From Lachnospiraceae bacterium (lineage in GTDB: Bacteria > Bacillota > Clostridia > Lachnospirales > Lachnospiraceae), in contig CAADSM010000047.1 in the NCBI GenBank assembly GCA_900751785.1, positions 1 through 64,000 on the forward strand: a DNA stretch of 64,000 nucleotides. The letters run 5' to 3'. Each line of letters opens with the position of its first letter. The stretch's first letter is position 1. The notes under the pieces were generated by a model that saw only the letters and a list, made by a program, of their open reading frames with translations, did not search any database and was not told the origin of the DNA. Shown here piece after piece: positions 1 to 10,258 of this stretch. Position numbers and translations under genes: made by a program.

Positions 1-1230
1 CTCGAGCCCATCCCATACCTCCGGCTGGAGTCTCTCGACCATCTTCTTTGCATTCTTTATATTATGCGCTGTTCCGTTCGCCACAAGCTCTTTCATAACA
101 AACGGTTTGAACAGCTCGATCGCCATCTCTTTCGGGAGACCACACTGATAGATCTTCAGCTCCGGTCCCACAACGATAACGGAACGTCCGGAATAATCGA
201 CACGTTTTCCGAGCAGGTTCTGACGGAAACGTCCGGACTTTCCTTTCAGCATATCGGACAGGGATTTCAGCGCTCTGTTTCCCGGTCCTGTCACCGGACG
301 GCCGCGGCGTCCGTTATCGATCAGCGCATCCACAGCCTCCTGGAGCATACGCTTCTCGTTGCGGACGATGATATCCGGAGCGCCCAGCTCCAGCAGTCTC
401 TTCAGACGGTTATTTCTGTTGATGATCCTTCTGTACAGATCATTTAAGTCAGACGTAGCGAAACGTCCTCCATCGAGCTGTACCATCGGTCGCAGATCCG
501 GCGGGATCACCGGGATCGCTGTCAGCACCATCCACTCCGGTCTGTTGCCGGACTCACGGAATGCCTCCACGACCTCAAGGCGCTTCACGATCCTTGCACG
601 CTTCTGTCCTGTCGCATTCTCCAGCGCTTTCTGGAGCTCCTCATATTCCTTCTCAAGGTCGATCGCCTCGAGAAGCTCCTTGATGGCTTCAGCGCCCATG
701 CCTACGCGGAAAGCGCCGCTGCCCCATTTTTCCTTCTGCTCCTGGTACTCTGCCTCAGACAGGATCTGCTTATTCTGCAGATCCGTCTCTCCCTTATCAA
801 GCACGATATAGGATGCAAAGTACAGTACTCGCTCCAGAGTCCTGGGTGAGATATCCAGGATCAGTCCCATACGGCTCGGGATGCCCTTGAAGTACCAGAT
901 ATGAGATACCGGCGCCGCCAGGGCAATGTGTCCCATACGCTCACGGCGCACGCTTGACTTTGTGACCTCAACACCGCATCGGTCGCACACGACACCTTTG
1001 TAGCGGATCTTCTTGTACTTACCGCAGTGACACTCCCAGTCCTTGCTCGGTCCGAAGATCCTCTCACAGAACAGACCGTCTTTTTCCGGCTTTAACGTCC
1101 TGTAGTTGATCGTCTCCGGTTTTGTCACTTCGCCTCTGGACCACTCAAGAATCTTTTCCGGTGAAGCCAGGCCGATCTTGATCGCATCAAAGGTTAACGG
1201 TTGATATTGTTGTTCATTATTATTTGGCAT
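1..1230 (-). CDS. rpoC: RNA polymerase beta' subunit, N-terminal part (cut by window edge)
   Basis: This encodes the first 410 residues of the beta' subunit, part of the catalytic core of RNA polymerase. The reading frame stays open to base 1, so the gene continues outside the window. The zinc-binding region is visible near residues 65-85 (CHC followed by CDRC), and the conserved clamp/lid region follows, including [11 protein letters not shown]. The catalytic NADFDGD motif is not yet reached. The start is the ATG at 1228-1230. An AGGAGG Shine-Dalgarno (SD) sequence at 1241-1246 overlaps the rpoB stop and sits 10 nt away, so translation is probably coupled to rpoB. Confidence 0.98.
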   Translation of the reverse strand, partial: MPNNNEQQYQPLTFDAIKIGLASPEKILEWSRGEVTKPETINYRTLKPEKDGLFCERIFGPSKDWECHCGKYKKIRYKGVVCDRCGVEVTKSSVRRERMGHIALAAPVSHIWYFKGIPSRMGLILDISPRTLERVLYFASYIVLDKGETDLQNKQILSEAEYQEQKEKWGSGAFRVGMGAEAIKELLEAIDLEKEYEELQKALENATGQKRARIVKRLEVVEAFRESGNRPEWMVLTAIPVIPPDLRPMVQLDGGRFATSDLNDLYRRIINRNNRLKRLLELGAPDIIVRNEKRMLQEAVDALIDNGRRGRPVTGPGNRALKSLSDMLKGKSGRFRQNLLGKRVDYSGRSVIVVGPELKIYQCGLPKEMAIELFKPFVMKELVANGTAHNIKNAKKMVERLQPEVWDGLE

Positions 1231-1244
1231 AGAATTGGCTCCTC

Positions 1245-4200
1245 CTATTCTTCCTCATCACCCAGGTACTCGTCAAAACTGATATCATCGTCTCCGTAAG
1301 AGCTGTCATCCGGATCCTCTTCCGGCTCTACATCCTCCAGCTCCTCGCCGACAAATTCCTGTTCGGTGAATCCGTGATCTCCGAACGACTCATTCTCATC
1401 GCGGTACTTCCTGTCACCTTCAATAATGTGGCGCAGATCCGTCTCGCCGTAATCCACGTTCTCCATGATCTCCACTTCCGTGTTGTCATCGCGGAGCACG
1501 CGCACGTCAAGTGCAAGAGACTGAAGCTCTTTTAAGAGCACCTTGAAGGATTCCGGAACACCTGGTTCAGGGATATTCTCCCCTTTGATAATTGCCTCAT
1601 ATGTCTTCACACGTCCTACAACATCGTCGGACTTCACTGTCAGGATCTCCTGTAGAGTATAAGATGCGCCGTAAGCCTCCAGCGCCCATACCTCCATCTC
1701 TCCGAAACGCTGTCCGCCGAACTGGGCTTTTCCTCCCAGCGGCTGCTGCGTAACAAGGGAGTACGGACCTGTGGAACGTGCGTGGATCTTGTCATCTACC
1801 AGATGATGCAGCTTCAGGTAATGCATGTGTCCGATCGTGACCGGGCTGTCGAAATACTCTCCGGTACGGCCGTCGCGCAGGCGCACTTTTCCGTCTCTTG
1901 AAAGCGGCACGCCCTTCCAGAGCTCTCTGTGCTCTCTGTTGTCGGACAGATACTGGAGCACTTCCGGAAGCAGCTCCTCACCGTGCTTCTTCTCAAATTC
2001 TTCCCACTCGAGGTTTACATAATCATTTGCCAGATCCAGTGTATCCATGATGTCGATCTCGTTTGCGCCGTCGAATACAGGCGTGGAGATATTGAATCCG
2101 AGCGCTTTCGCCGCAAGACTTAAGTGGATCTCAAGCACCTGCCCGATATTCATACGGGACGGCACGCCCAGCGGGTTCAGCACGATGTCCAGCGGACGTC
2201 CGTTCGGAAGGAACGGCATATCTTCAACAGGGAGCACACGGGAAACGACACCCTTGTTTCCATGACGGCCGGCCATCTTATCTCCTACAGAGATCTTTCT
2301 CTTCTGTGCGATATAAATCCTTACTGACTCGTTCACGCCCGGAGACAGCTCGTCGCCGTTCTCCCTTGTGAATACCTTGGCATCGACTACGATACCATAT
2401 TCTCCGTGAGGCACCTTAAGAGATGTGTCTCTTACCTCACGCGCCTTCTCACCGAAGATCGCGCGGAGCAGACGCTCCTCAGCTGTGAGCTCAGTCTCAC
2501 CCTTCGGCGTTACTTTTCCGACCAGGATATCTCCTGCGCGTACCTCAGCTCCGATGCGGATGATTCCTCTCTCGTCCAGATCCTTCAGCGCATCATCTCC
2601 GACGCCCGGGATATCTCTTGTGATCTCTTCCGGTCCCAGCTTGGTGTCTCTCGCCTCTGCCTCATACTCTTCAATGTGCACAGAAGTATAGACGTCGTCC
2701 TGGACCAGTCTCTCGCTTAAGAGGACAGCATCCTCATAGTTATATCCTTCCCATGTCATGAAGCCGATCAGCGGGTTCTTTCCGAGAGCCATCTCGCCGC
2801 CGGAGGTAGACGGGCCGTCAGCGATGACCTGTCCTTTTTCTACTCTCTCGCCCTTGTCTACGATCGGTCTCTGATTGTAGCAGTTGCTCTGGTTGCTCCG
2901 CTGGAACTTTGTCAGCTTGTATGATTTTCTCGTTCCATCGTCGTGTTTTACCACGATCTCTGTAGATGTAGAGCTCTCAACGACTCCGGCCTCCTCTGCG
3001 ACAACACATACGCCGGAATCGACTGCCGCCTTCACTTCCATTCCTGTTCCGACGACCGGAGCCTCTGTCGTGAGAAGCGGCACTGCCTGACGCTGCATGT
3101 TGGATCCCATCAGCGCACGGTTGGCATCGTCGTTCTGAAGGAACGGGATAAGGGCTGTAGCCACCGAGAATACCATCTTCGGCGACACATCCATATAATC
3201 AAATTTATTTTTCTCGTACTCCTGCGTCTCCTCGCGGTAACGACCGGATACGTTCTTGTTGATGAAATGGCCTTCTTCATCGAGAGGCGTATTCGCCTGA
3301 GCCACATGGTAGTTATCTTCCTCGTCAGCGGTCATATAGACAACTTCATCTGTGACACGAGGATTCATCGGGTCAGACTTGTCGATCTTGCGGTACGGAG
3401 CCTCCACAAAGCCGTATTCATTGATCCTTGCATAAGTTGCAAGAGAGTTGATCAGACCGATGTTCGGACCCTCAGGCGTCTCGATCGGACACATTCTTCC
3501 GTAATGGGAATAATGTACGTCGCGGACCTCGAATCCGGCGCGGTCTCTGGAAAGACCTCCCGGTCCGAGAGCGGAGAGACGTCTCTTGTGCGTCAGCTCT
3601 CCAAGCGGGTTGTTCTGATCCATGAACTGGGACAGCTGGGAAGAACCGAAGAATTCTTTTACTGCTGCTGTCACCGGCTTGATGTTGATCAGCGACTGCG
3701 GAGAGATTCCCTCCTGATCCTGTGTAGTCATTCTCTCGCGGACAACTCTCTCCAGTCTGGAAAGACCGATCCTGTACTGGTTCTGGAGGAGCTCTCCGAC
3801 CGCACGGATACGTCTGTTGCCCAGATGGTCGATATCGTCGTCATTTCCCATGCCGTACTCAAGATGCATATTGTAGTTGATGGACGCAAGGATATCTTCC
3901 TTCGTGATATGCTTCGGGATCAGGTCGTGGATATCACGCTTGATCAGCCTCTTCATCTCATCGATATCTCCTGCAGACTCCTCGATGATGCCTGCCAGGA
4001 CAGGATAGTATACCTGCTCCTTCACGCCGACTTCCTGCGGATCGATGTCCACAACAGCCTGAAGGTCTACCATCATATTGGAAAGGACCTTGATATTTCT
4101 CGACTCGTCCTCTCCCTCTACCCACAGGTACGGAGCTGCAGAGTTCTGGATCGCGTCTGCGATCTCTCGTGTGATCTTCGTGCCTTTCTCAGCTACGATC

Positions 4201-5114
4201 TCACCTGTCATCGGGCTCACTACATCCTCTGCGAGGATACGTCCTGTGACACGGTTTTTGAGCATCAGCTTCTTATTGAATTTATAGCGTCCGACTTTCG
4301 CCAGGTCATACCGGCGCGGATCGAAGAACATGCTCGTGATCAGACTTTCCGCACTGTCTACCGCAAGCGGCTCTCCCGGACGGATCTTTTTGTACAGCTC
4401 TAACAGACCCTCCTGATAATTCTCAGCAGTGTCCTTTCCGAAGCTCGCAAGGATCTTCGGCTCTTCTCCGAAAAGTTCTATGATCTCAGCATTTGTTCCG
4501 ATCCCAAGAGCTCTGATGAGCACTGTGATCGGAACTTTTCTCGTCCTGTCAACACGCACATAGAAAACGTCATTGGAGTCTGTCTCGTATTCGAGCCATG
4601 CACCCCTGTTCGGGATAACGGTTGCTGAATAGAGTTTCTTGCCCAGCTTGTCATGGGCGATTCCGTAATAAATTCCCGGAGACCGCACGAGCTGGCTTAC
4701 GATAACACGTTCCGCACCGTTGATCACAAAGGTTCCTGTCTTTGTCATCAACGGAAGATCTCCCATAAAGATCTCGTGTTCGTTTATCTCATCATTTTCC
4801 TTATTATAAAGCCTGACTCTGACCTTCAGAGGTGCCGCATAAGTTGCATCCCGTTCTTTACACTCGTCGATCGTGTACTTCACATCATCCTCGCAGAGTG
4901 TGAAATCCACGAACTCCAGGCTCAGATGGCCGCTGTAGTCAGCAATCGGGGAAATATCGTCGAAAACTTCTTTGAGTCCTTCATCGAGGAACCACTGATA
5001 GGAATCCTTCTGAACTTCAATGAGGTTGGGCATCTCCAATACTTCTTTTTGCCTGGAATAGCTCATGCGGAAGCTTTTTCCGGTTTTGATGGGACGAATT
5101 CTGTTTTTCTCCAT
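1245..5114 (-). CDS. rpoB: RNA polymerase beta subunit
   Basis: Full-length beta subunit, 1289 residues, forming the RNA polymerase active site with beta'. The rifampicin pocket reads [20 protein letters not shown] followed by [10 protein letters not shown], the usual sensitive-type sequence with no classic resistance substitution. The C-terminus ends in an acidic tail rich in Asp and Glu. An upstream in-frame ATG at 5130-5132 overlaps the SD sequence (GAGGAG, 5125-5130), so the start at 5114 (MEKNRIRP) is preferred with 10 nt spacing. The gene has its own promoter about 100 nt upstream and is followed closely by rpoC. Confidence 0.98.
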   Translation of the reverse strand: MEKNRIRPIKTGKSFRMSYSRQKEVLEMPNLIEVQKDSYQWFLDEGLKEVFDDISPIADYSGHLSLEFVDFTLCEDDVKYTIDECKERDATYAAPLKVRVRLYNKENDEINEHEIFMGDLPLMTKTGTFVINGAERVIVSQLVRSPGIYYGIAHDKLGKKLYSATVIPNRGAWLEYETDSNDVFYVRVDRTRKVPITVLIRALGIGTNAEIIELFGEEPKILASFGKDTAENYQEGLLELYKKIRPGEPLAVDSAESLITSMFFDPRRYDLAKVGRYKFNKKLMLKNRVTGRILAEDVVSPMTGEIVAEKGTKITREIADAIQNSAAPYLWVEGEDESRNIKVLSNMMVDLQAVVDIDPQEVGVKEQVYYPVLAGIIEESAGDIDEMKRLIKRDIHDLIPKHITKEDILASINYNMHLEYGMGNDDDIDHLGNRRIRAVGELLQNQYRIGLSRLERVVRERMTTQDQEGISPQSLINIKPVTAAVKEFFGSSQLSQFMDQNNPLGELTHKRRLSALGPGGLSRDRAGFEVRDVHYSHYGRMCPIETPEGPNIGLINSLATYARINEYGFVEAPYRKIDKSDPMNPRVTDEVVYMTADEEDNYHVAQANTPLDEEGHFINKNVSGRYREETQEYEKNKFDYMDVSPKMVFSVATALIPFLQNDDANRALMGSNMQRQAVPLLTTEAPVVGTGMEVKAAVDSGVCVVAEEAGVVESSTSTEIVVKHDDGTRKSYKLTKFQRSNQSNCYNQRPIVDKGERVEKGQVIADGPSTSGGEMALGKNPLIGFMTWEGYNYEDAVLLSERLVQDDVYTSVHIEEYEAEARDTKLGPEEITRDIPGVGDDALKDLDERGIIRIGAEVRAGDILVGKVTPKGETELTAEERLLRAIFGEKAREVRDTSLKVPHGEYGIVVDAKVFTRENGDELSPGVNESVRIYIAQKRKISVGDKMAGRHGNKGVVSRVLPVEDMPFLPNGRPLDIVLNPLGVPSRMNIGQVLEIHLSLAAKALGFNISTPVFDGANEIDIMDTLDLANDYVNLEWEEFEKKHGEELLPEVLQYLSDNREHRELWKGVPLSRDGKVRLRDGRTGEYFDSPVTIGHMHYLKLHHLVDDKIHARSTGPYSLVTQQPLGGKAQFGGQRFGEMEVWALEAYGASYTLQEILTVKSDDVVGRVKTYEAIIKGENIPEPGVPESFKVLLKELQSLALDVRVLRDDNTEVEIMENVDYGETDLRHIIEGDRKYRDENESFGDHGFTEQEFVGEELEDVEPEEDPDDSSYGDDDISFDEYLGDEEE

Positions 5115-5216
5115 TGACGTTTCACTCCTCATTCATTTAATGTATATATGAAAAGAGCCCTGCGACAGCATATCTGCCGCTAATATGGCATACCTTTCCA
5201 TAATAGCGCATTCTTT

Positions 5217-5246
5217 ACTATAGCACAAAGCTCTTTTTATTGTCAA
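5217..5246 (-). promoter_or_regulatory. Sigma-A-type promoter for rpoBC
   Basis: The minus strand shows a perfect -35 TTGACA (5241-5246), an 18-nt spacer and a -10 TATAGT (5217-5222), predicting a transcript start near 5210 and a leader of about 95 nt. It lies between the rplL terminator and rpoB, so rpoBC can be transcribed independently of rplJL. This is inferred from consensus match only. Confidence 0.75.
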
Positions 5247-5341
5247 TAACAATTCTCTCGTTTTTCCACTTTTCTCTTGACTTTTTTGTACAAATATGAT
5301 ATACGGCAGCAATCCGCCCGTATACTTCCCTCAAAGTAAAA

Positions 5342-5372
5342 GACCGCAGAAGGGGTTTTATCTTCTGCGGTC
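5342..5372 (-). terminator. Terminator/attenuator after rplL
   Basis: Inverted repeat with perfect 10-bp arms (GACCGCAGAA and its complement, 5342-5351 and 5363-5372) around an 11-nt loop. On the minus strand it is followed by TTTTACTTT. It lies just below the rplL stop. In many bacteria a partial terminator or RNase III site between rplL and rpoB sets the ratio of ribosomal protein to polymerase. Confidence 0.75.
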
Positions 5373-5393
5373 GTCTCATCACGTCAAAGGCGA

Positions 5394-5768
5394 TTATTTC
5401 AGGTTGACTTCTGCTCCCTGCTCTTCCAGTTTAGCCTTGATCTCCTCAGCCTCTGCCTTGGAAACAGCCTCTTTCAGTACCTTCGGAGCGTTGTCAACAA
5501 GCTCTTTTGCTTCTTTCAGTCCAAGACCTGTGATCTCACGTACAGCCTTGATAACCTTAACCTTGGAAGCACCCGCAGATACGAGCTCTACATCGAACTC
5601 ATCCTTTTCTTCTGCTGCTGCAGCCTCTCCGCCTGCTGCTGCAACTACAACGCCTGCTGCTGCAGATACGCCGAACTCTTCTTCACAAGCTTTTACAAGC
5701 TCGTTTAACTCTAATACTGATAACTCTTTGATCGCTTCGATCATTTCAGCTGTTGTCAATTTAGCCAT
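5394..5768 (-). CDS. rplL: Large ribosomal subunit protein bL12 (L7/L12)
   Basis: 124-residue stalk protein that recruits translational GTPases to the ribosome. The N-terminal dimerisation helices ([18 protein letters not shown]) are followed by an Ala/Gly-rich hinge near residues 35-55 and the conserved C-terminal domain ([20 protein letters not shown]). Length is typical. A GGAGG SD sits about 8 nt upstream of the ATG. It is transcribed with rplJ from the promoter at 6594-6622. Confidence 0.98.
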   Translation of the reverse strand: MAKLTTAEMIEAIKELSVLELNELVKACEEEFGVSAAAGVVVAAAGGEAAAAEEKDEFDVELVSAGASKVKVIKAVREITGLGLKEAKELVDNAPKVLKEAVSKAEAEEIKAKLEEQGAEVNLK

Positions 5769-5855
5769 TTTTAATATCCTCCATTTTTTCTTATAATCGT
5801 TATCATCCCTATGGGATCTCAGTTATGCTATGCGCTCATCCTGCGCACATCCACA

Positions 5856-6413
5856 TCATTCTGCTGCCGGAGCCTCAGCTGCTTCTGCCGCCTCTGCCGG
5901 AGCTTCCGCTGTCTCTGCCGGTGCTGCCTCGCCGTCTTTCTCAGCGATCTGCTTAATAACACGAGCAAAGTTTGCGATCGGTGACTGCATGCTTCCAAGC
6001 AGTCTGGAAAGAAGAACTTCTCTTGAAGGAATCTTGGAAAGTTCTGTCAGTCCTGCGATGTCATAAACTGTTCCTTCTACTACGCCGCCCTTAAGCTCAA
6101 GAGCCGGAGCGTCCTTTGCGAAATTGCAGATGATTCTTGCCGGTGCCGTAGCGTCATCCTTTGAGATTGCGATAGCGCTCGGTCCCTCCAGGCATCCCTC
6201 AAGACCTTCGAACTCTGTTCCCTCGAAAGCTCTCTTCATCATTGTATTCTTGTAAACCTTGTAAATCACACCTGCTTCTCTGAGCTGCTTACGAAGCTCT
6301 GTATCCTGAGCAACTGTGAGTCCGCGGTAGTCAACAAGAACGACTGACTGAGCACCTTCGATCTCTGATGCGATTGCCTGAACGATCGGCTGTTTCAATT
6401 CAACTTTTGCCAC
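5856..6413 (-). CDS. rplJ: Large ribosomal subunit protein uL10
   Basis: Anchors the L7/L12 stalk to 23S rRNA, and in the family represses its own mRNA through the leader found just upstream. The protein begins MAKVELKQPIVQ and ends in an Ala/Glu-rich tail that binds L12. The start is taken as GTG at 6413 (185 aa). An in-frame GTG at 6425 lies inside the strong SD sequence (AGGAGG, 6425-6430) and is rejected. The gene is separated from its usual upstream partner rplA by about 14 kb. Confidence 0.96.
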   Translation of the reverse strand: MAKVELKQPIVQAIASEIEGAQSVVLVDYRGLTVAQDTELRKQLREAGVIYKVYKNTMMKRAFEGTEFEGLEGCLEGPSAIAISKDDATAPARIICNFAKDAPALELKGGVVEGTVYDIAGLTELSKIPSREVLLSRLLGSMQSPIANFARVIKQIAEKDGEAAPAETAEAPAEAAEAAEAPAAE

Positions 6414-6464
6414 TTTCGGGTACACCTCCTTATTTTATTCTGCGTGTACTGCCAAAGTCTAACA

Positions 6465-6593
6465 TGTAAAAAACCTCTGCGTCCAAAGACACAGAGGTTT
6501 GAATCCATACTTTCGTATAAAATCTAACTTTCCTCGGTAGGCGTTTTGTCCTTACGCTTCACAGCACCTACTGTCTTCGGCAGTTGCTGGTAA
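6465..6593 (-). ncRNA. L10 (rplJ) leader, autoregulatory mRNA structure
   Basis: Between the promoter and rplJ the minus-strand transcript carries the hallmark L10-leader segments: CCGAAGACAGTAGGTG near 6565-6585 and GCCTACCGAGGAAAG near 6527-6541, which can pair (GTAGGTG with GCCTAC). A strong hairpin follows. In Bacillota the L10-L12 complex binds this kink-turn-like leader to control rplJL. Assignment is by motif and position; a covariance search with the Rfam L10_leader model would confirm it. Confidence 0.88.
6468..6499 (-). terminator. Attenuator hairpin in the L10 leader
   Basis: Arms 6472-6479 and 6492-6499 (AACCTCTG and its complement) form a stem followed on the minus strand by six T (6468-6473). 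This is an intrinsic terminator just before rplJ, and the natural output of L10-leader control: premature termination when L10 is in excess. Confidence 0.85.
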
Positions 6594-6622
6594 AGCATAA
6601 CACAGCATTTTGTGTTTGTCAA
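6594..6622 (-). promoter_or_regulatory. Sigma-A-type promoter for rplJL
   Basis: Minus strand: -35 TTGACA (6617-6622), 17-nt spacer, -10 TATGCT (6594-6599). The predicted start near 6587 places the whole L10 leader at the 5' end of the transcript. Its presence shows rplJL is an independent unit here, in keeping with its separation from rplKA. Confidence 0.85.
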
Positions 6623-6700
6623 TCTTTTTTTGCTTGATTTTAGTATTACAGTTAAGCCGTTGTTTTCTGACCATTCCAAAAATCAAAAGAGCATTTCCAT

Positions 6701-9700
6701 TTACCGCCGCGCCATCTCCAGATAAGTCCGGCAGTTCTGATGATTGTAATCGAATCCCAGCGCTTTTCCAAACTTCTCTGCCGCCTTCTCGTTCTCTCCC
6801 ATGCCCAGACAGGACAGCCCCATCAGGTAGCAGCAGTGCGCCTTGTTCTTTCTGTTCAGGTCGTCATCGAAGATCAGGAAATCAGGCAGCGAGACCGCGA
6901 AATAATCGATCCGCATCTCATCCCCAAGATGCTGCTCGCCGTAATCCATCAGCTTGTTGAAGCATGCATAAGCCTCCCTGCTCTTTCCGAGCTCCTGTTT
7001 CGCAAGCCCTTTGTAGAGGATCATGTCCGCCGGCTGGTCATAATAATACATCACTCCGGCAGGCTCATTTTCCCCGAGCTCTGCCAGATGGAAGCAGTCA
7101 AGCGCTTCTTCTGTTTTGCCGAGATGCTTTTTCACAACACCAAGATAATAGTAGATGTTATTATCCTTCGTTCCCTCCAGTCTTCCCTCGCCGAGGTTCT
7201 CCGGATAGGACAGGCAGCGTTCCAGCAGCTCTTCCGCTTCCGCGTACTTCTCCTCCTCCAGCTTCTTCTTTGCCATCTCGAGGAGCGCCGTCTTATACTG
7301 AGTCGTGATCTTTCCTTCTGCGCCCTCCCACGGACCGAAGATATGGGACACGATCGTCTCATAAGCCTTTTCATGCATGCCGAGAAGATTGCAGAGCGTG
7401 ACATATTCGATCATAACGTCATCCCGCATACGGGTAAGCCCGATATGCTCTTCATAATTTTTCAGACGCGTCTCGAAATCAACCTCCAGCTTCTTATAGA
7501 GCTGGTCGAGCTCAAGGAATACTCTCGCGTCGGATTCATCCAGGGCAAACGCCTTTTCTATCTCTGCGCGCGCTTTCTCCGCCTCGCCCTGCTTATTGAA
7601 GTACGCCAGCGCAAGATTTCTGTGCACGGTGGGGAAATCCGGCCTTCTTGCGGAAGCATCCTCCCACAGGCGGACCGCCCGTTCAAACTGCAGTTTATCA
7701 TAGTACAGATCTCCGAGATAATAATACGCCATCGCTCCTTCCGGATACAGCTCTGCAGCACATTCCAGCACCGCGATATCCTCGAGCTTATTCGGGAAGC
7801 AGTACAGCGGGGAACAGGTATCCGCTCTCCTGCACTCTTCCGCGGCTTTTTCTGCCTCTCCCATGCCCTTCAGATAATACGCTCTATAATATGCCAGCAT
7901 CGGATATCCATCGCCGCACTGATCCAGCACAGCCACGGCCTCTTCCAGGCAGCCTGCCTCTGCATAATCCCGTGCAGTCTGGAGATAGTTTTCCCGGAAG
8001 CCGCGCATCAGCGCATTCATCTCATCAAGAACCGCGTCACGCTCCCGGCTGATCTGTGCGAGCTCAAATCTTGAGAGATAGTCAAAAGGATCCACTCTCA
8101 GATTTTCCTCGATCTGCCTGCGCGCAGCTTCTGTTCTCCCGAGCTTTCTCAGGATCACGGCTTTCAGGCCGCGCGCTTTGATATTATGTGCATTTTTTAC
8201 AAGTCCCTTTTCTACAAATTCGAGAGCCTCTTCATAATAGCCTCTTTCTGATTCGATGGCCGCAAGATAATAGAACGACATCTCCTGCTGCTCATTGCTC
8301 CATGTCGCCTTGTAGAATGCGTCGAACGCTTCATCCTTCCTGCCCTGATGGAACAGTGCAAGCCCGAGGTTGTAATACGCCTCGCTGTCGTACGGATTCG
8401 GGTTCTTCCAGGTGAGACGCTTCAGTGCCTGGCGGAAATACCCTTCCGCCTCGCCAAAACACCCTCTCCGCAGCAGCAGGAGACCGTATGCATTGTTGAT
8501 GCGGATATCTCCCTTATCCCGCTTCAGGCCTTCCAGATAATACGGGTCAGGGAGGTAAGTCGCATGGCGGTACTGTTCGATATGCTGTCCCGTCAGGAAG
8601 AGCTCCTCATTTGTCATGATCTCTTCCGGATCCTTTGCCGCCTCTGCCGGCTTCGCCGTCTCCGGGATTCCCTCCTCTTTCGGCTGGTATTCCACAAGGA
8701 GTTTTCCGTCTGCATAGACAGCGGCACGGATATCCGACGCCTTCTCCGCCCGGAAGCTGATTGTCTTCTCATAGATATCCACCGGCGAGAGGACCGTATT
8801 TTCCCGATAGATCTCGTCCCCTCTGCAGCTCAAGACAACCTCTGCATTCTCGTACCTCTCTGTGCCGTAAACCGTCAGAGCGATCTCATTTTCCGAGACC
8901 TCCATATTCATGACAGCGTGGATCGTGGCGTTCTTCACCGGCCCCACCTTTTTATACGGCATAAAATACTGCTTGAACACCTTTTCCTCAAACGGCTTCA
9001 GCCAGGTGAAATCCGGCTGATTATCTGTATACACACCGGTCATCAGCTCAATGTACGGACCGTCCTCATCCGTAAGGTTCCTGTCCCAGGCTTTGCCGAA
9101 GTCGCCGCATCCCCATGTCCACTGCTTTTTCCCCGGCGAGACATGGTGGTCCGCCACATGCAGGATGCCCGCCTCTCTCCCGTAATCATAGCCTCCGACA
9201 AAGTCATAGTCGGACTTCTCCGCCATATAGGAGGTCGGCACAGGTATGTTCTTATAGCGCGAGATGTCTACGCCCTCGCTGTAGTCATGCTTGTAATAAA
9301 CGCCCTTTGCGATCGGGAATCTGGACACATCCCTTTTTCCGTGATCCATGACAAAATGGACATCCGGCGGAAAAATCGACTGTGTATGGTCGTTTACCGG
9401 GACAGCCGGATTCGCCCACCAGAGGAATGTCTGGGGCAGCGCCGTCCTGTTGTAGAGCTGGCCTTTGATCTCAATGTACGCCTTGTCAGGATAGAGGGTA
9501 AATGCAGCGATCCCCTTCGTCCCGTACATCTGATCCACGTCATTGACCAGAAGCGTCTTGCTGCCGTCCTCATTTTCCTGGATCAGATGATCCACCGGCA
9601 TAAACGTAGTCGGCCTGTGGTGCTGCGGCCAGTTAAATTCGATGCCGCCCGAGATCCAGGGGCCCAGCAGCCCGACAAGCGCCGGCTTGATCACATGGTT

Positions 9701-9985
9701 ATAGTACACAAAATCATATCCGTTCGTCTTGTCATAGGCTCTCTGGATCCTGCCTCCGAGCTCCGGAAGGACCATCACCTTGATATAGTCGTTTTCAAGA
9801 AACACAGCCTGGTAAACCTTATCCGTTTTCTCGCGGCTGATTCTTTCCGTCGTAGGATACGGATATACCTTTCCGCTGCTGCCCTGATATACTCTCTTTT
9901 CCAGAAACATCGGATTCTTATCCGCTTCTCCCACTTCATAGGTTGGGATCACTACCTCTTCTTCCCATATTCTCGCTTCGCTCAT
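6701..9985 (-). CDS. DUF5107 domain protein with TPR repeats
   Basis: 1094 residues with no signal peptide or membrane segment, so probably cytosolic. Residues about 1-330 match the DUF5107 type, with a mutarotase-like beta-sandwich look (LPELGGRIQRAYDKTNGYDF, then GGIEFNWPQHH). Residues about 460-1090 are serial TPR units (YYNLGLALFHQGRKDEAFDAF, MAYYYLGDLYYDKLQFERA and others). Such proteins often sit in carbohydrate-use clusters, but the activity is not established. ATG 9985 is preferred: the ATG at 9994 overlaps the GGA of the SD sequence, which lies 8 nt from 9985. It closes the island next to rplJ; no convincing terminator was seen after it. Confidence 0.85.
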   Translation of the reverse strand: MSEARIWEEEVVIPTYEVGEADKNPMFLEKRVYQGSSGKVYPYPTTERISREKTDKVYQAVFLENDYIKVMVLPELGGRIQRAYDKTNGYDFVYYNHVIKPALVGLLGPWISGGIEFNWPQHHRPTTFMPVDHLIQENEDGSKTLLVNDVDQMYGTKGIAAFTLYPDKAYIEIKGQLYNRTALPQTFLWWANPAVPVNDHTQSIFPPDVHFVMDHGKRDVSRFPIAKGVYYKHDYSEGVDISRYKNIPVPTSYMAEKSDYDFVGGYDYGREAGILHVADHHVSPGKKQWTWGCGDFGKAWDRNLTDEDGPYIELMTGVYTDNQPDFTWLKPFEEKVFKQYFMPYKKVGPVKNATIHAVMNMEVSENEIALTVYGTERYENAEVVLSCRGDEIYRENTVLSPVDIYEKTISFRAEKASDIRAAVYADGKLLVEYQPKEEGIPETAKPAEAAKDPEEIMTNEELFLTGQHIEQYRHATYLPDPYYLEGLKRDKGDIRINNAYGLLLLRRGCFGEAEGYFRQALKRLTWKNPNPYDSEAYYNLGLALFHQGRKDEAFDAFYKATWSNEQQEMSFYYLAAIESERGYYEEALEFVEKGLVKNAHNIKARGLKAVILRKLGRTEAARRQIEENLRVDPFDYLSRFELAQISRERDAVLDEMNALMRGFRENYLQTARDYAEAGCLEEAVAVLDQCGDGYPMLAYYRAYYLKGMGEAEKAAEECRRADTCSPLYCFPNKLEDIAVLECAAELYPEGAMAYYYLGDLYYDKLQFERAVRLWEDASARRPDFPTVHRNLALAYFNKQGEAEKARAEIEKAFALDESDARVFLELDQLYKKLEVDFETRLKNYEEHIGLTRMRDDVMIEYVTLCNLLGMHEKAYETIVSHIFGPWEGAEGKITTQYKTALLEMAKKKLEEEKYAEAEELLERCLSYPENLGEGRLEGTKDNNIYYYLGVVKKHLGKTEEALDCFHLAELGENEPAGVMYYYDQPADMILYKGLAKQELGKSREAYACFNKLMDYGEQHLGDEMRIDYFAVSLPDFLIFDDDLNRKNKAHCCYLMGLSCLGMGENEKAAEKFGKALGFDYNHQNCRTYLEMARR

Positions 9986-10166
9986 CTCTTTCATCCTTTC
10001 TCAAGTTACCTGTTCCTTTTGATTCGGTATTTATACATATTATATCCGGATAAGTCGGCGGAATCATTAGCGTTTCTTGCCATTGAGTTTAAAAAAATTG
10101 CTCTTTTTATCCTCATCAGGGCAAAAGCGTGCACCGAAGCTTCGGGCCGGACCTCATTCTATGCAG

Positions 10167-10206
10167 AAGAAGACCGGGAAGAGATCCTTTTTCCCGATCT
10201 CTCCCC
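10167..10206. terminator. Long inverted repeat, probable terminator after the beta-helix gene
   Basis: Two 20-base arms with one mismatch surround a 9-nt pyrimidine-rich loop just below the beta-helix gene stop. Neither strand has a long T-tract, although the minus strand reads TCTTCTTCT through the stem base, so the terminator call is moderate. The rest of the 9986-10258 gap holds a TATAAT box on the minus strand (near 10040) that may be the -10 of the DUF5107 gene; its -35 is weak. Confidence 0.55.
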
Positions 10207-10258
10207 GGTCTTCTTTAAACTTTATAGGATATTATTCTGCCGGCAGAAAGTATTTCTG

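Noticed and set aside
2943..4403. 486-codon open frame antisense to rpoB
   Set aside because: It lies opposite a fully conserved gene, has no SD sequence and reads as His/Arg/Leu-rich nonsense. Long antisense frames are expected from the codon bias of rpoB.
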